Below are positions 32,233 through 42,061 of a stretch of 51,235 nucleotides of DNA, piece after piece. Position numbers and translations under genes: made by a program. Every line of letters begins with the position of its first letter. Position 1 is the stretch's first letter. The notes below the pieces were generated by a model. The model saw only the letters and a program-made list of their open reading frames with translations, was not told the DNA's origin and searched no databases. Source of the stretch: Gammaproteobacteria bacterium (lineage in GTDB: Bacteria > Pseudomonadota > Gammaproteobacteria > Steroidobacterales > Steroidobacteraceae). The stretch spans positions 1 to 51,235 of the forward strand of contig JAIBJM010000010.1 in assembly GCA_020029535.1 (NCBI GenBank). Reading direction: 5' to 3'.

Positions 32233-34233
32233 GTGACGTCTATTTCTCCACTCACTGCCTGCCTCGCACTGATCGCCTTGTGGGGTGCGATCGGTCTGGC
32301 CGGCCTGTTGCGGCCGGCCAGCCTTCGCTTCGCCGGACGTGCGCTGTTTCTGCTGGGCGCGCTGTGCGGTCTGTCTCTGGCAGGCGTGGCGGTGTGGAGT
32401 CTCGGCATGCCGACGGAGCGGCTGGTGCTGCCACTCGGGCTGCCCGACCTGCCGTTTCATGTGCGGCGCGATGCACTGACCAGCGTCTTCCTTTTTCTTC
32501 TGGGCATGGCCTCGACCGGAATTTCCATCTTCGCCGCCGGCTATTTCCGCAAGGGCACTGGCGCCTCGCCCGGCCTGCTGTGCCTTCAGTACCATCTGTT
32601 CCTCGCCAGCATGGGCTTCGTGCTGCTGGCCGACGATGCCTATGGCTTCATGGTCGCCTGGGAAACCATGGCGCTGTCGTCCTATTTTCTCGTCACCACC
32701 CAGCACCGCGTTGCCGAGATTCGTCGCGCCGGATTTCTGTACTTGCTGATCGCGCATCTGGGTGCCATGGCGATCCTGCTGTGTTTCGGCGTACTCCAGG
32801 GCGGCAGCTGGCAGTTCACTTTCGATGCAATGCGCAGCGCGCAGCTGCAACCGGCGTGGGCAACCATTGCTTTCCTGCTTGCGCTGTTCGGCTTCGGCGC
32901 CAAGGCAGGACTGGTTCCACTCCATGTCTGGCTGCCGGAAGCGCATCCGGCCGCGCCTTCGCCGGTGTCCGCACTGATGAGCGGCGTCATGCTGAAGATG
33001 GCCGTGTACGGCGCTCTGCGCGTGACTTTCGACCTGCTCGGCGAACCCGTGTGGTGGTGGGGTCTGGTTCCGCTGGGAATCGGACTGTTCACGGCCTTCT
33101 ATGGTGTGGTATTCGCCGCTGTACAGACCGACATGAAACGGCTGCTGGCCTATTCCTCGATCGAGAACATCGGTGTCGCCTTCGTCGGCGTCGGCCTCGC
33201 TGTCGTGTTCTTCGGCACCGGATTGAAAGTACTGGGCGCGCTGGCGCTGGTCGCGGCGCTCTATCACTGTCTGAATCATGCCCTGATGAAGAGCCTGCTG
33301 TTCCTCGGCACCGGAGCCGTGCTGCACGCTACCGGCGAGCGCAACCTCGGCAAGCTTGGCGGCCTGATTCATCGCATGCCGTGGGTCGCGTGGCTCACTC
33401 TGATCGGAGCACTGGCCATCGCCGGCCTGCCACCACTCAATGGCTTTGTTTCCGAGTGGCTGCTGCTGCAGGCATTCCTGTTTGCCGACGACATCCCGCA
33501 TTCGTTCATCAACATGCTGATTCCGATGAGCGCGGCGCTGGTCGTGCTCAGCGCCGCGCTGGCCGGCTATGTCATGGTGAAATTCTTCGGCATCATTTTT
33601 CTTGGCACACCGCGCGAGGCTTCGCTCTCGCAGGCCCGCGACTGCGGAAAACTGGAACGTCTCGGACTGCTGTGGCTCGCATGCGGTTGCGTGGCGCTGG
33701 GGCTTCTGCCCGCACAAGTGATCGCGCACCTCAACCTCGTTGCAGAGGAATTGCTGGGTACGTCGCTGCCATCGTCCACCTCATCCTGGTGGCTGCTGGC
33801 GCCGCTCCCGGAACGACAGGCGTCGTATGGACCCCTGGTACTGCTGATGGCCGTCGCCGGTGTCGTCGCCCTGACATTTCTCTGCGTGCGGTTGTTCTAT
33901 CACCGGCGCGAGCGGCGCGGACCGGCGTGGGATTGCGGATTCGTCCGGCTGGATGCGCGCATGCAGGACACCGCGGAGGGATTCGGCCAACCGATCCGGC
34001 ACATCTTCCAGCCGTTCTTCCGCATCGAGCGCGAGCTGCCGACGCCTTTCGATCGTGCACCACGCTATCGCGTGACGGTGAGCGACCGGATCTGGCGCGC
34101 ACTCTATGAGCCCATCGGCTCCGCGGTGCAATGGCTCGCGGATGTCTGCGCGTTTCTGCAACAGGGGCGCATCGCGATCTATCTGCTCTACAGCTTCGTC
34201 ACGTTGATCGTGTTGCTGGCGGTGATGCTGTGA
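32233..34233 (+). CDS. hyfB: Hydrogenase-4-like membrane subunit HyfB (NuoL/M-type antiporter-like)
   Basis: A 666-residue protein with about 15-16 helices, starting at GTG 32233. It contains the proton-translocating core of NuoL/M/N proteins: a conserved Glu in AWETMALSSYFLV, Lys in FGAKAGLVPLHVWLPEAHPAAPSPVSALMS region, and the LAYSSIENIG helix. HyfB-type members also have the C-terminal stalk found here. It should conduct protons or sodium, driven by redox or conformational change in the soluble arm. First gene of a tight six-gene operon and overlapping the next by GTGA. Confidence 0.9.
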   Translation: MTSISPLTACLALIALWGAIGLAGLLRPASLRFAGRALFLLGALCGLSLAGVAVWSLGMPTERLVLPLGLPDLPFHVRRDALTSVFLFLLGMASTGISIFAAGYFRKGTGASPGLLCLQYHLFLASMGFVLLADDAYGFMVAWETMALSSYFLVTTQHRVAEIRRAGFLYLLIAHLGAMAILLCFGVLQGGSWQFTFDAMRSAQLQPAWATIAFLLALFGFGAKAGLVPLHVWLPEAHPAAPSPVSALMSGVMLKMAVYGALRVTFDLLGEPVWWWGLVPLGIGLFTAFYGVVFAAVQTDMKRLLAYSSIENIGVAFVGVGLAVVFFGTGLKVLGALALVAALYHCLNHALMKSLLFLGTGAVLHATGERNLGKLGGLIHRMPWVAWLTLIGALAIAGLPPLNGFVSEWLLLQAFLFADDIPHSFINMLIPMSAALVVLSAALAGYVMVKFFGIIFLGTPREASLSQARDCGKLERLGLLWLACGCVALGLLPAQVIAHLNLVAEELLGTSLPSSTSSWWLLAPLPERQASYGPLVLLMAVAGVVALTFLCVRLFYHRRERRGPAWDCGFVRLDARMQDTAEGFGQPIRHIFQPFFRIERELPTPFDRAPRYRVTVSDRIWRALYEPIGSAVQWLADVCAFLQQGRIAIYLLYSFVTLIVLLAVML

Positions 34234-35177
34234 ATTTCAGCGAATTGGCCACTCAGGTGCTGGAGATCCTTGCCGCACTCGCGGCGGCGCCGCTGTTCCT
34301 GGGCTGGGTGAACCAGTGCCGCGCATGGCTGCAGAACCGCAGTGCTCCGAGCCTGTGGCTGCCGTATCGCAGCATCCGCAAGCTCTTTTACAAGGATGCC
34401 GTGCTGGCGCAGAACGCCTCCGCGCTGTTCCGCATCGCGCCTTACATCGTCTTCGGCGCCATGACGGTTGCCGCCGCCATCATTCCGTCGATGGGAACGC
34501 GCATGGCCCTGTCGCCGGTCGCCGATGCCATCGCGCTGGTCGGTCTGTTCGCGACCGCGCGCATGTTCATTGCCCTGGCCGCCATGGATATCGGCACCGC
34601 ATTCGGCAGTCTTGGCGCGCGGCGCGAAATGATGGTGGGATTCCTTGCCGAACCCGCACTGCTGATCATCATCTTCCTCGCTTCACTCCTCTCGGCCACC
34701 ACGGCTCTGCCAGCCATCTCCGAATATCTCGCCACGCAGCCCCTCGCGCTCCATCCAAGCCTGGCCTTTACTGCCGTCGCCTTCACGATGGTATTGCTGG
34801 CGGAGAACGCGCGCATTCCCATCGACAATCCGGCCACGCACCTGGAGCTGACGATGATCCATGAGGCGCTGCTGCTGGAGTATTCCGCACGGCATCTGGC
34901 GCTGATGGAATGGGCCGCAGCGCTCAAGCTGTTCAATTACGCATGCATCGGTTTTGCGCTGTTCGTCCCCTGGGGGGTCGCCACCGGGAACGGTCCGCTG
35001 CAGATTCTCGTTTCGATTCCGGTACTGGCGTTGAAGCTTGCCCTGGCGGGGGCGGGACTCGCGCTGATCGAGACCCTGTCGGCGAAACTGCGGGTATTCC
35101 GGGCGCCGGAATTTCTGGCCACCGCTTTCCTGTTTGCCGTGCTGGGCCTGCTGGTGCATCTGTTGCTGGGGGCTTAG
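34230..35177 (+). CDS. hyfC: Hydrogenase-4-like membrane subunit HyfC (NuoH-type)
   Basis: A 315-residue NuoH-like protein with eight or so helices; GTG start overlaps the HyfB stop by four bases. Family marks: SIRKLFYKD after helix 1, AMDIGTAFGSLGARREMM in the middle loop, and ENARIPIDNPATHLELTMIHEA, the conserved acidic loop near the quinone-like cavity in complex I. This subunit anchors the soluble arm to the membrane pumps. Confidence 0.9.
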   Translation: MNFSELATQVLEILAALAAAPLFLGWVNQCRAWLQNRSAPSLWLPYRSIRKLFYKDAVLAQNASALFRIAPYIVFGAMTVAAAIIPSMGTRMALSPVADAIALVGLFATARMFIALAAMDIGTAFGSLGARREMMVGFLAEPALLIIIFLASLLSATTALPAISEYLATQPLALHPSLAFTAVAFTMVLLAENARIPIDNPATHLELTMIHEALLLEYSARHLALMEWAAALKLFNYACIGFALFVPWGVATGNGPLQILVSIPVLALKLALAGAGLALIETLSAKLRVFRAPEFLATAFLFAVLGLLVHLLLGA

Positions 35178-35190
35178 GGAGAACGGCGCG

Positions 35191-35859
35191 ATGGGCAATA
35201 CACCAATCGACATGCAACTGCTCAACGCCTGTGCGGCGCTGCTGCTGCTGCTGTCCTTCGCCATGCTGTCGCAGCGGCGGGTGGTGAGCCTGGTCAATCT
35301 GCTGGCGATGCAGGGCGCGCTGCTGTGCATCGCGACGCTGCTGCTGGCCTGGCGGACCGGGAACAACCACCTGTATTTCTCGGCCGCACTGACGCTGGGA
35401 CTGAAAGTATTTCTGCTGCCGTGGTTGCTGCATCGGCTGATTCGCCGCCTGCAGGTCTACTGGGACACTGAACCGATGCTCAACATCGCAGGCACGATGC
35501 TGGTGGGACTGCTCATTGTCGTGTTCGCTTTTGGCCTTGCGCAGCCGATCTCGGCGCTGGCCAGCACCGCGACGCGCAGCGCCATCGGCATCGCCGTGGC
35601 CGTCATCCTGCTGGCGTTCCTGATGATGATCACCCGGCGCAAGGCGCTCTCGCAGGTGGTCGGATTCCTGTCGATGGAGAACGGCCTGTTCTTCGGCGCG
35701 ATGAGCGCCACTTACGGCATGCCGATGGTGGTGGAGCTGGGCGTGGCGCTCGACATCCTGGTGGCGATGCTGGTGCTCGGCGTGTTCTTCTTCCAGATCC
35801 GCGAGCAGTTCGACAGCCTGGACCTGCATCACCTCGAGCGGCTGCGGGAGGACAAATAG
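35191..35859 (+). CDS. hyfE: Hydrogenase-4-like membrane subunit HyfE (NuoK/MrpC-related)
   Basis: A 222-residue membrane protein; ATG 35191 with GGGAG upstream. It has about seven helices, with the N-terminal LLLLSFAMLSQRRVVSLVNLLAMQGALL segment and a conserved GFLSMENGLFFGAMSATYGMP region typical of HyfE, which fuses a NuoK-like part with extra helices. In an Ehr/hydrogenase complex it sits between HyfC and the antiporter-like subunits. Confidence 0.88.
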   Translation: MGNTPIDMQLLNACAALLLLLSFAMLSQRRVVSLVNLLAMQGALLCIATLLLAWRTGNNHLYFSAALTLGLKVFLLPWLLHRLIRRLQVYWDTEPMLNIAGTMLVGLLIVVFAFGLAQPISALASTATRSAIGIAVAVILLAFLMMITRRKALSQVVGFLSMENGLFFGAMSATYGMPMVVELGVALDILVAMLVLGVFFFQIREQFDSLDLHHLERLREDK

Positions 35860-35860
35860 C

Positions 35861-37318
35861 GTGGAATTCCTGCTGCTGCTGTGCGTGCCGGCGGGTGGAG
35901 CCATCGCGCTCGGCGTACTGGGCGGCCGGCGCCGGGCACCGGAGCTCAATGTGGCGTTCAGCCTCGCCACCTTCATCGCCGCCTGCGTGCTCACCGCGCG
36001 CGTGGTCTCCGAGGGCAATCTGCTGCTGTTCCGTGAATGGTTCTTCATCGATCCATTCAACGTCTTCCTCGTCGCGCTCACTGCCTTCGTGGGCCTCACC
36101 ACCGCGCTTTTCTCGCGGCCCTACATGCGCATCGAGATGGAACACGGGCGCGTCACGGCGCGGCGGCTGCGCCTGTATCACGCGATGTACCAGCTGTTCA
36201 TGCTTACGATGCTGGTCGCGCTCACCACCAACAACATGGGACTGCTGTGGGTGGCGATGGAAGCGGCAACGCTGTCCACGGTGCTGCTGGTCACCCTTTA
36301 CCGGACCGCCGCGAGCCTGGAAGCAGGCTGGAAGTATTTCATCCTGTGCGGCGTCGGCATCGCGCAGGCGTTGTTCGGCACGATCCTGCTGTATTTCGCG
36401 GCCGAGAAAGTGCTCGGTGCGGAGGGAGTCACGGCGCTGCTCTGGACGCATCTGAACAGCGTCAAGGGACAGCTGGAGCCCGCCGTGCTGGGCCTGGCAT
36501 TCGTATTCCTGCTGGTGGGTTACGGAACAAAGGTGGGTCTCGCCCCGCTCCATAACTGGCTGCCCGATGCACACGCGGAGGGTCCGACGCCGATCTCGGC
36601 GGTGCTCTCGGGGCTGCTGCTCAACGTGGCGATCTATGCGGTCGTGCGCTGCAAGGTGCTGGTGGAAGGCTCGCTGCAATCCTCACTGCCCTCGCAGATG
36701 CTGATGGGCTTCGGGCTCGTCTCGGTCGTGCTCGCCGCATTCCTGCTCTGGCGCCAGCGGGACATCAAACGCCTGTTTGCCTATTCCTCCATCGAGCACA
36801 TGGGCATCATCACCTTCGCATTCGGCATGGGCGGTGCGGTGGCAAATTTCGCCGCCCTCCTGCACATGACGGTGCATTCGCTGACCAAATCGGCGATTTT
36901 CTTCACGGTCGGTCATGCGGCCCAGAAGACCGGATCCCAGCTGATGGACGATATCCGCGGTCTCGTCACGATCTCGCCGACGATCGGCTGGGGGCTGATG
37001 CTGGGTACGCTGGCGATCCTGGGGCTGCCGCCGTTCGGCGTATTCGCCAGCGAATTCCTGATTCTCACCACGGCAATGAAGCAGCAGCCCTGGGCCGCAC
37101 CGATTCTGCTGCTGGCGCTGGGCGTCGCGTTCGCGGCAATCTTCAGGCGCGTGCAGCCAATGGTATTCGGTGAAACCACGGCGAAACGGCTGCCCCATCC
37201 GCCGGCACTGCTGCCGGTGTTCGCGCATCTGGCGATCGTGCTGGCTCTGGGCGTGTATGTGCCGCCGTACCTGGCAGACTGGTATCGCGCCGCCGCGCGC
37301 CTGATCGGGGGGCCTTGA
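35861..37318 (+). CDS. hyfF: Hydrogenase-4-like membrane subunit HyfF (NuoN/M-type)
   Basis: A 485-residue antiporter-like subunit starting with GTG one base after the HyfE stop. It has about 14 helices. Conserved features: VAMEAATLSTVLLV (key Glu), a Lys in GYGTKVGLAPLHNWLPDAHAEGPTPISAVLSG, and FAYSSIEHMGI. It is a second proton-pumping module, as in HyfF of E. coli hydrogenase-4. Together with HyfB this implies that at least two ion channels operate per cycle. Confidence 0.9.
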   Translation: MEFLLLLCVPAGGAIALGVLGGRRRAPELNVAFSLATFIAACVLTARVVSEGNLLLFREWFFIDPFNVFLVALTAFVGLTTALFSRPYMRIEMEHGRVTARRLRLYHAMYQLFMLTMLVALTTNNMGLLWVAMEAATLSTVLLVTLYRTAASLEAGWKYFILCGVGIAQALFGTILLYFAAEKVLGAEGVTALLWTHLNSVKGQLEPAVLGLAFVFLLVGYGTKVGLAPLHNWLPDAHAEGPTPISAVLSGLLLNVAIYAVVRCKVLVEGSLQSSLPSQMLMGFGLVSVVLAAFLLWRQRDIKRLFAYSSIEHMGIITFAFGMGGAVANFAALLHMTVHSLTKSAIFFTVGHAAQKTGSQLMDDIRGLVTISPTIGWGLMLGTLAILGLPPFGVFASEFLILTTAMKQQPWAAPILLLALGVAFAAIFRRVQPMVFGETTAKRLPHPPALLPVFAHLAIVLALGVYVPPYLADWYRAAARLIGGP

Positions 37319-37319
37319 G

Positions 37320-38795
37320 ATGTCGCTGCGCCGCTGGCTGGATCGTGCGCACAGCGTGCCGGGGGCGCCCTCGGTCCGTGGTATCGGCGTGACAGGCAGG
37401 GAATGGACCGACATCGCACGGGATGTGGCGGTTGCCGGCGGACGCTTGTTGTCGCTGTGGGGCTCGAATACAGATGCGGCCGGCGCGGCCGTATACGCCG
37501 CATTCCTGCTGGATGAAGGTGCCCTCATCGCCGAGCTGCCGATAAGCACCGGCGAACAGACCACGCACTACGCCGGCCTGGAATCGCTGTTTCCAGCCGC
37601 CTCGCGCATGCAGCGCGCGCTGTTCGATCTGCATGGCCTGCGCTCTTCCGATCCGGATCGCCGCGGCTGGCTGCACCACGATTCGGAATATGAATTCCTG
37701 CGCGTCTCGGGCGACGGCGTACACGAGATCCCGGTCGGCCCGGTGCACGCCGGGATCATCGAGCCCGGCCACTTCCGGTTCTCGGTGGTGGGCGAGAAGG
37801 TGCTCAAGCTCGAGCAGCGACTGGGCTACACGCATAAAGACATCGAGCGGCGCTTTACACAGCTGCCGATTCTGCAAGGCCACCGTCTGGCGGCGCGTGT
37901 TTCCGGAGATTCGGCGGTGGCGTTTTCGTGGAGCTACTGCCAGGCCCTCGAAGGCATGAGCGAATGCGCGGTTCCACCGCGCGCTGCGTGGCTGCGCGCG
38001 GCGTTTCTCGAGCTCGAACGTATCGCCAATCATCTTGGAGATCTTGGCGCTCTCGGCAACGATGCCGGGTTCGCGTTCGGTCTGGCGCAATTCTCGCGGC
38101 TCAAGGAGCAGTTATTGCGGGCGACCGACCATGCGTTCGGCGAGCGTTACCTGATGAACGCCGTCGTTCCGGGTGGCACGCGCGCGGATATCGCACCGGC
38201 CGCGGCGGTCACGCTGAGCGAGTGCATCGGCGCGGTCGCGCGCGAGGCCCGGGTCCTGCACGGGATCTATGAAGAGCACGCCGGCCTGCGCGATCGCTTC
38301 ATGGACGCAGGACGTCTTGCGACTGACCTCGCCCGGCAATTGGGCGTGCTCGGCCTCGCCGGCCGCGCCAGCGGTCAGTCACTGGATCTGCGCATCGACT
38401 GTCCATGCGTGCCGTATGGCGATCTCGCGCCGGCAAAGATCGTGCACGAGGCAGGCGACGTGGCCGCCCGCGTTGCCGTGCGCTTCGATGAGCTGCAGGA
38501 ATCCTGCCGGCTGGTTGGCCGGATTCTCGATGCATTGCCTCCCGGCCCGCATCTCGCAACGATCGAGGCGCCCGCCGCGGACAGTTTCGGGGCTGGCCTG
38601 ATCGAAGGTTGGCGCGGTCCGGTGTTTGTTGCGCTGGAGGCAGGGCCTGAGGGCTCCATCCGCCGCTGTCACCCTCACGATCCGTCCTGGCAGAACTGGC
38701 CGGCGCTCGAACACGCCATCATCGGCAACATCGTGCCGGATTTCCCGCTCATCAATAAATCCTTCAATCTGTCCTATAGCGGACACGACCTGTAA
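37320..38795 (+). CDS. hyfG: HyfG-like large subunit (NuoC-NuoD fusion) without NiFe ligands
   Basis: A 491-residue fusion of a NuoC-like N-terminal part (about 1-125) and a NuoD/hydrogenase-large-subunit part (about 130-491), as in HycE/HyfG. The NuoD entry VGPVHAGIIEPGHFRF and GYTHKDIERRF are conserved. The first NiFe motif, RxCGxC in HycE, reads R193-V-S195-G-D-S198; the C-terminal DPCxxC reads N-L-S485-Y-S-G488. All four metal-binding cysteines are therefore replaced by Ser or Gly, so it cannot hold a NiFe centre and should not make or use H2. This defines an Ehr-type, hydrogenase-related complex; the real substrate is unknown. Confidence 0.9.
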   Translation: MSLRRWLDRAHSVPGAPSVRGIGVTGREWTDIARDVAVAGGRLLSLWGSNTDAAGAAVYAAFLLDEGALIAELPISTGEQTTHYAGLESLFPAASRMQRALFDLHGLRSSDPDRRGWLHHDSEYEFLRVSGDGVHEIPVGPVHAGIIEPGHFRFSVVGEKVLKLEQRLGYTHKDIERRFTQLPILQGHRLAARVSGDSAVAFSWSYCQALEGMSECAVPPRAAWLRAAFLELERIANHLGDLGALGNDAGFAFGLAQFSRLKEQLLRATDHAFGERYLMNAVVPGGTRADIAPAAAVTLSECIGAVAREARVLHGIYEEHAGLRDRFMDAGRLATDLARQLGVLGLAGRASGQSLDLRIDCPCVPYGDLAPAKIVHEAGDVAARVAVRFDELQESCRLVGRILDALPPGPHLATIEAPAADSFGAGLIEGWRGPVFVALEAGPEGSIRRCHPHDPSWQNWPALEHAIIGNIVPDFPLINKSFNLSYSGHDL

Positions 38796-38813
38796 CCGGC
38801 AAACCATCGCACC

Positions 38814-39332
38814 ATGCTCAAGACGCTTCGAAAAATCGGCTCGATCGGCATCGTGACGGAGCCCGCGCCCGCGGCAGACGAGCTGCTGCGGGTGCGCGCA
38901 GCCCTGAGCGAAAAGATCCGCACCATTCTGGGACGGGCACTGTGCATCCGTCACGTCGATGCGGGTTCCTGCAACGGCTGCGAGCTGGAGATCCACGCGC
39001 TCAACAATCCGCTGTACAACATCGAAGCGCTCGGCATCCGCTTCGTGGCGAGCCCGCGACATGCGGACCTGTTGCTCGTCACGGGGCCGGTGACGACCAA
39101 CATGGAAACGGCGCTGCGGCGCACCTACCAGGCCATCCCCGATCCGAAGCTCGTCGTTGCAATCGGCGATTGTGGCTGCACCGGCGGGATCTTCGGCGAG
39201 GGCGGCGCCAGCCGCGGCCGTGTCGCGAACGTCATCCCGGTCGATGTCGCGGTGCCCGGATGTCCGCCCGCTCCCCGTCAGATCCTGAGCGGCATCCTGA
39301 CGGCCCTGTCGCGCGCAGGCCGACATTCATGA
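38814..39332 (+). CDS. hyfI: HyfI-like small subunit (NuoB-type, one 4Fe-4S cluster)
   Basis: A 172-residue NuoB/HyfI-like protein. Cluster ligands are intact: C53 and C56 in SCNGCELE, C120 in IGDCGCTGG and C150 in PGCPPAP. So an N2-like 4Fe-4S cluster remains next to the altered site of the large subunit, and electron transfer is still expected. No ferredoxin-like 2x[4Fe-4S] subunit (HyfH/NuoI) or HyfA follows, unlike hydrogenase-4. The stop overlaps the spermidine-synthase-like ATG (ATGA). Confidence 0.92.
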   Translation: MLKTLRKIGSIGIVTEPAPAADELLRVRAALSEKIRTILGRALCIRHVDAGSCNGCELEIHALNNPLYNIEALGIRFVASPRHADLLLVTGPVTTNMETALRRTYQAIPDPKLVVAIGDCGCTGGIFGEGGASRGRVANVIPVDVAVPGCPPAPRQILSGILTALSRAGRHS

Positions 39333-40201
39333 GCGAACCCACACCACGACTGCTTTCGATTGACAGTCCGTTTCCAAGCGAACCGGGCACACTGCGCTTC
39401 CTGGAAGCGCCTGACATCTGCCAGGAGTCGCTCTGGGAGCGCCTGTACGCTGGCAGTTACGACAAACCGTTCATCATCGACAGCGGCGCGTGGCGCTTCC
39501 TGCATTTCGATTTCTACGGCGTACAGAGCGCCATGCATCGGGAGAACCCGGACAGGCTGTGCCTCGCCTACACACGCAAGATGATGGCGTTCCTGCTGTT
39601 CAACAGCGCCCCGCAACGCATTCTGCTGCTGGGGCTCGGCGGGGGTTCGTTGGCGAAATTCTGCCACCGCCGCCTGCCCGCGGCCGCCGTCACGACCGTC
39701 GAGGTCAATCCGGACGTGATTGCGTTGCGCGGTGAATTCCGCATACCGGTGGACGACGATCGTTTCCGGGTGATCCGCGCGGACGCCGCCTCATACCTCG
39801 CGCAGCTGGAGCAGCAGAAGGATGTGATCCTCGCAGACGCCTGCGATCACGCAGGGATCGCGCAGCAACTGAACGGGCTCGAGTTCTATCGCAACGCCTG
39901 GCGCTGTCTGTCTCCGCAGGGCGTCTTCGTCGCCAACCTGTGCGGCGATGCGAATACGCGCACCGCGCACCTGGCGAAGATCCGCAGTGCGTTTGCAGAC
40001 GCCATCGTGACGTTGCGGACCAGGGACCACGGCAATGTCATCGTGTTCGCGTTCAAGAATCCCCGCGCCGAGCCCGGCTGGGAGCGGCTCGAAGGCGCTG
40101 CAGTGAATCTGAAGCGTCGATTCGGCCTGGACTTCCCACGATACCTGCGACGCATCGCCCTCGACTGGCAGCAGCATCGATGGCGGCCTGTATTCAGCTG
40201 A
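39329..40201 (+). CDS. Spermidine-synthase-like SAM-fold protein coupled to the Ehr operon
   Basis: A 290-residue protein with a polyamine-synthase/methyltransferase Rossmann fold: LLLGLGGGSLAKF (motif I), TTVEVNPDVIAL (acidic end of strand 2), DRFRVIRADAASYL and DVILADACDHAGI. The N-terminal part (SIDSPFPS...YDKPFII) precedes a beta region. The catalytic Asp of true spermidine synthases falls in DACDHA but the surrounding residues differ, so the product need not be a polyamine. Its ATGA overlap with HyfI means co-translation with the redox complex, an unexplained partnership. Confidence 0.75.
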   Translation: MSEPTPRLLSIDSPFPSEPGTLRFLEAPDICQESLWERLYAGSYDKPFIIDSGAWRFLHFDFYGVQSAMHRENPDRLCLAYTRKMMAFLLFNSAPQRILLLGLGGGSLAKFCHRRLPAAAVTTVEVNPDVIALRGEFRIPVDDDRFRVIRADAASYLAQLEQQKDVILADACDHAGIAQQLNGLEFYRNAWRCLSPQGVFVANLCGDANTRTAHLAKIRSAFADAIVTLRTRDHGNVIVFAFKNPRAEPGWERLEGAAVNLKRRFGLDFPRYLRRIALDWQQHRWRPVFS

Positions 40202-40234
40202 CGTTTTTAATCTTCATCTGGAGAATTGTCGGTC

Positions 40235-42055
40235 ATGACCAACCGTCCAACGATAAGACATGAACGCCTGCGGCAGTGGGTCGCAGAGATCGCTGCACTC
40301 ACCGAGCCGGACCGCATCCACTGGGCGGATGGCTCGCAGCAGGAGTATGACCGCCTGTGCGCGGAAATGGTCGCTGCGGGCACGCTGACCCGCCTCAATC
40401 CGCAGAGGCGCCCGAACTCGTATCTCGCCTGCTCCGACCCGTCCGACGTGGCGCGCGTGGAAGAGCGCACCTACATCTGCTCCGCAAAACAGGTGGACGC
40501 CGGCCCGACCAACAACTGGGAAGACCCGGCGGTCATGCGCAAAACCCTGACAGGCCTGTTCAAGGGCTGCATGCAGGGCCGCACGATGTACGTGATCCCC
40601 TTCTCGATGGGGCCGATCGGCAGCCCGATCGCGCAGATCGGCGTCGAAATCACCGACAGCCCCTACGTCACCGTCAACATGCGCACGATGACGCGCATGG
40701 GCCGCGCGGTCCTCGACGCCCTCGGCAGCGACGGCGAGTTCGTGCCCTGCGTGCACTCGGTCGGCGCGCCGCTCAAGCCCGGCCAGCAGGACAGCCGCTG
40801 GCCGTGCAACCCGACCAAGTACATCGTCCACTATCCCGAGACCCGCGAGATCTGGTCGTTCGGATCGGGCTACGGTGGCAACGCACTGCTCGGCAAGAAA
40901 TGTTTTGCGTTGCGCATTGCCTCGAACATGGCGCGCGATCAGGGATGGCTCGCCGAGCACATGCTGATCCTGGGGGTGGAAAGCCCGGCCGGCGAAAAGA
41001 CCTACGTCGCCGCCGCGTTTCCTTCCGCTTGTGGCAAGACCAATTTCGCCATGCTGATCCCGCCGCAGTCCTTCCCGGGCTGGAAGATCACCACGGTGGG
41101 CGATGACATTGCCTGGATCAAACCGGGATCCGACGGACGCCTCTACGCGATCAACCCGGAAGCAGGATTCTTCGGCGTGGCGCCCGGCACCTCGGAGCAG
41201 ACCAACCCCAATGCGCTGGCGACGCTCAGTCAGAACGTGATCTTCACCAATGTCGCGCTGACCGACGACGGGGATGTGTGGTGGGAAGGCATGACACCGG
41301 AACCGCCGGCGCACCTGATCGACTGGACCGGCCAGGACTGGACCCCGGAAATCGCGCGGCAGACGGGCCGCGCGGCCGCTCACGCGAACTCGCGCTTCAC
41401 GGTGCCCGCAAGCCAGTGCCCTTCGATCGATCCGGACTGGGAAAATCCGCGAGGAGTGCCGATCTCGGCCTTCATTTTCGGTGGCCGCCGCCGTACCACC
41501 GTGCCGCTGGTGTATGAGGCCTTCAACTGGAACTCGGGGGTCTATCTCGCCGCAACGCTCGGTTCGGAGACCACCGCGGCGGCGGTCGGCAAGAGTGGCA
41601 TCGTCCGCCGCGATCCCTTCGCCATGCTGCCCTTCTGCGGTTACCACATGGGCGACTACTTCGCCCACTGGATCCGCATGGGCCGCACGATCGCGCACAA
41701 GCCGCATATCTTCTGCGTCAACTGGTTCCGCAGGAACGAGGCCGGTCAATTCCTGTGGCCGGGATTCGGCGAAAACATGCGGGTGCTGCAGTGGATCGTC
41801 GAGCGGGTCCGCGGCCGCGCCGGGGCCGCGGAAACGGAACTCGGCTGGATGCCGGGATTCGAGGACATCGACTGGCGCGGCCTCGAGATGACCGAGGCCG
41901 ATTTCGCGGCATTGATGCAGGTGGACGCCGCAGCCTGGCGCAGCGAACTGGACCTGCACGCCGAGTGGTTCGAAAAACTCAAGGATCGCCTGCCCGAGCC
42001 GCTGCGACTCAAGCTCCAGCTGCTGCGACTGCGTTTGCTGCGCGATGCTGCATGA
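40235..42055 (+). CDS. pckG: Phosphoenolpyruvate carboxykinase (GTP)
   Basis: A 606-residue GTP-type PEPCK that converts oxaloacetate and GTP to phosphoenolpyruvate and CO2, the entry to gluconeogenesis. ATG 40235 has GGAG 11 bases upstream; a TTG nine bases earlier is less likely. The kinase motif [11 protein letters not shown] (C266, K268) contains the GTP-PEPCK-specific cysteine loop; VGDDIAWI holds the metal Asp pair, and [20 protein letters not shown] and FCVNWFRR are the other family blocks. Length is normal. It follows the Ehr operon by 33 bases and may be read from it. Confidence 0.96.
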   Translation: MTNRPTIRHERLRQWVAEIAALTEPDRIHWADGSQQEYDRLCAEMVAAGTLTRLNPQRRPNSYLACSDPSDVARVEERTYICSAKQVDAGPTNNWEDPAVMRKTLTGLFKGCMQGRTMYVIPFSMGPIGSPIAQIGVEITDSPYVTVNMRTMTRMGRAVLDALGSDGEFVPCVHSVGAPLKPGQQDSRWPCNPTKYIVHYPETREIWSFGSGYGGNALLGKKCFALRIASNMARDQGWLAEHMLILGVESPAGEKTYVAAAFPSACGKTNFAMLIPPQSFPGWKITTVGDDIAWIKPGSDGRLYAINPEAGFFGVAPGTSEQTNPNALATLSQNVIFTNVALTDDGDVWWEGMTPEPPAHLIDWTGQDWTPEIARQTGRAAAHANSRFTVPASQCPSIDPDWENPRGVPISAFIFGGRRRTTVPLVYEAFNWNSGVYLAATLGSETTAAAVGKSGIVRRDPFAMLPFCGYHMGDYFAHWIRMGRTIAHKPHIFCVNWFRRNEAGQFLWPGFGENMRVLQWIVERVRGRAGAAETELGWMPGFEDIDWRGLEMTEADFAALMQVDAAAWRSELDLHAEWFEKLKDRLPEPLRLKLQLLRLRLLRDAA

Positions 42056-42061
42056 CGACGC

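Noticed and set aside
32185-33729. Minus-strand open frame of 514 codons opposite hyfB
   Set aside because: Gln/His/Arg-rich antisense shadow of a clear membrane-protein gene.
34933-36102. Minus-strand open frame of 389 codons opposite hyfC/hyfE/hyfF
   Set aside because: Same antisense composition artefact; spans three verified genes.
32233-39332. Calling the Hyf-like operon an active formate hydrogenlyase or hydrogenase
   Set aside because: All four NiFe-binding cysteines are absent and there are no maturation or formate dehydrogenase genes in the window.
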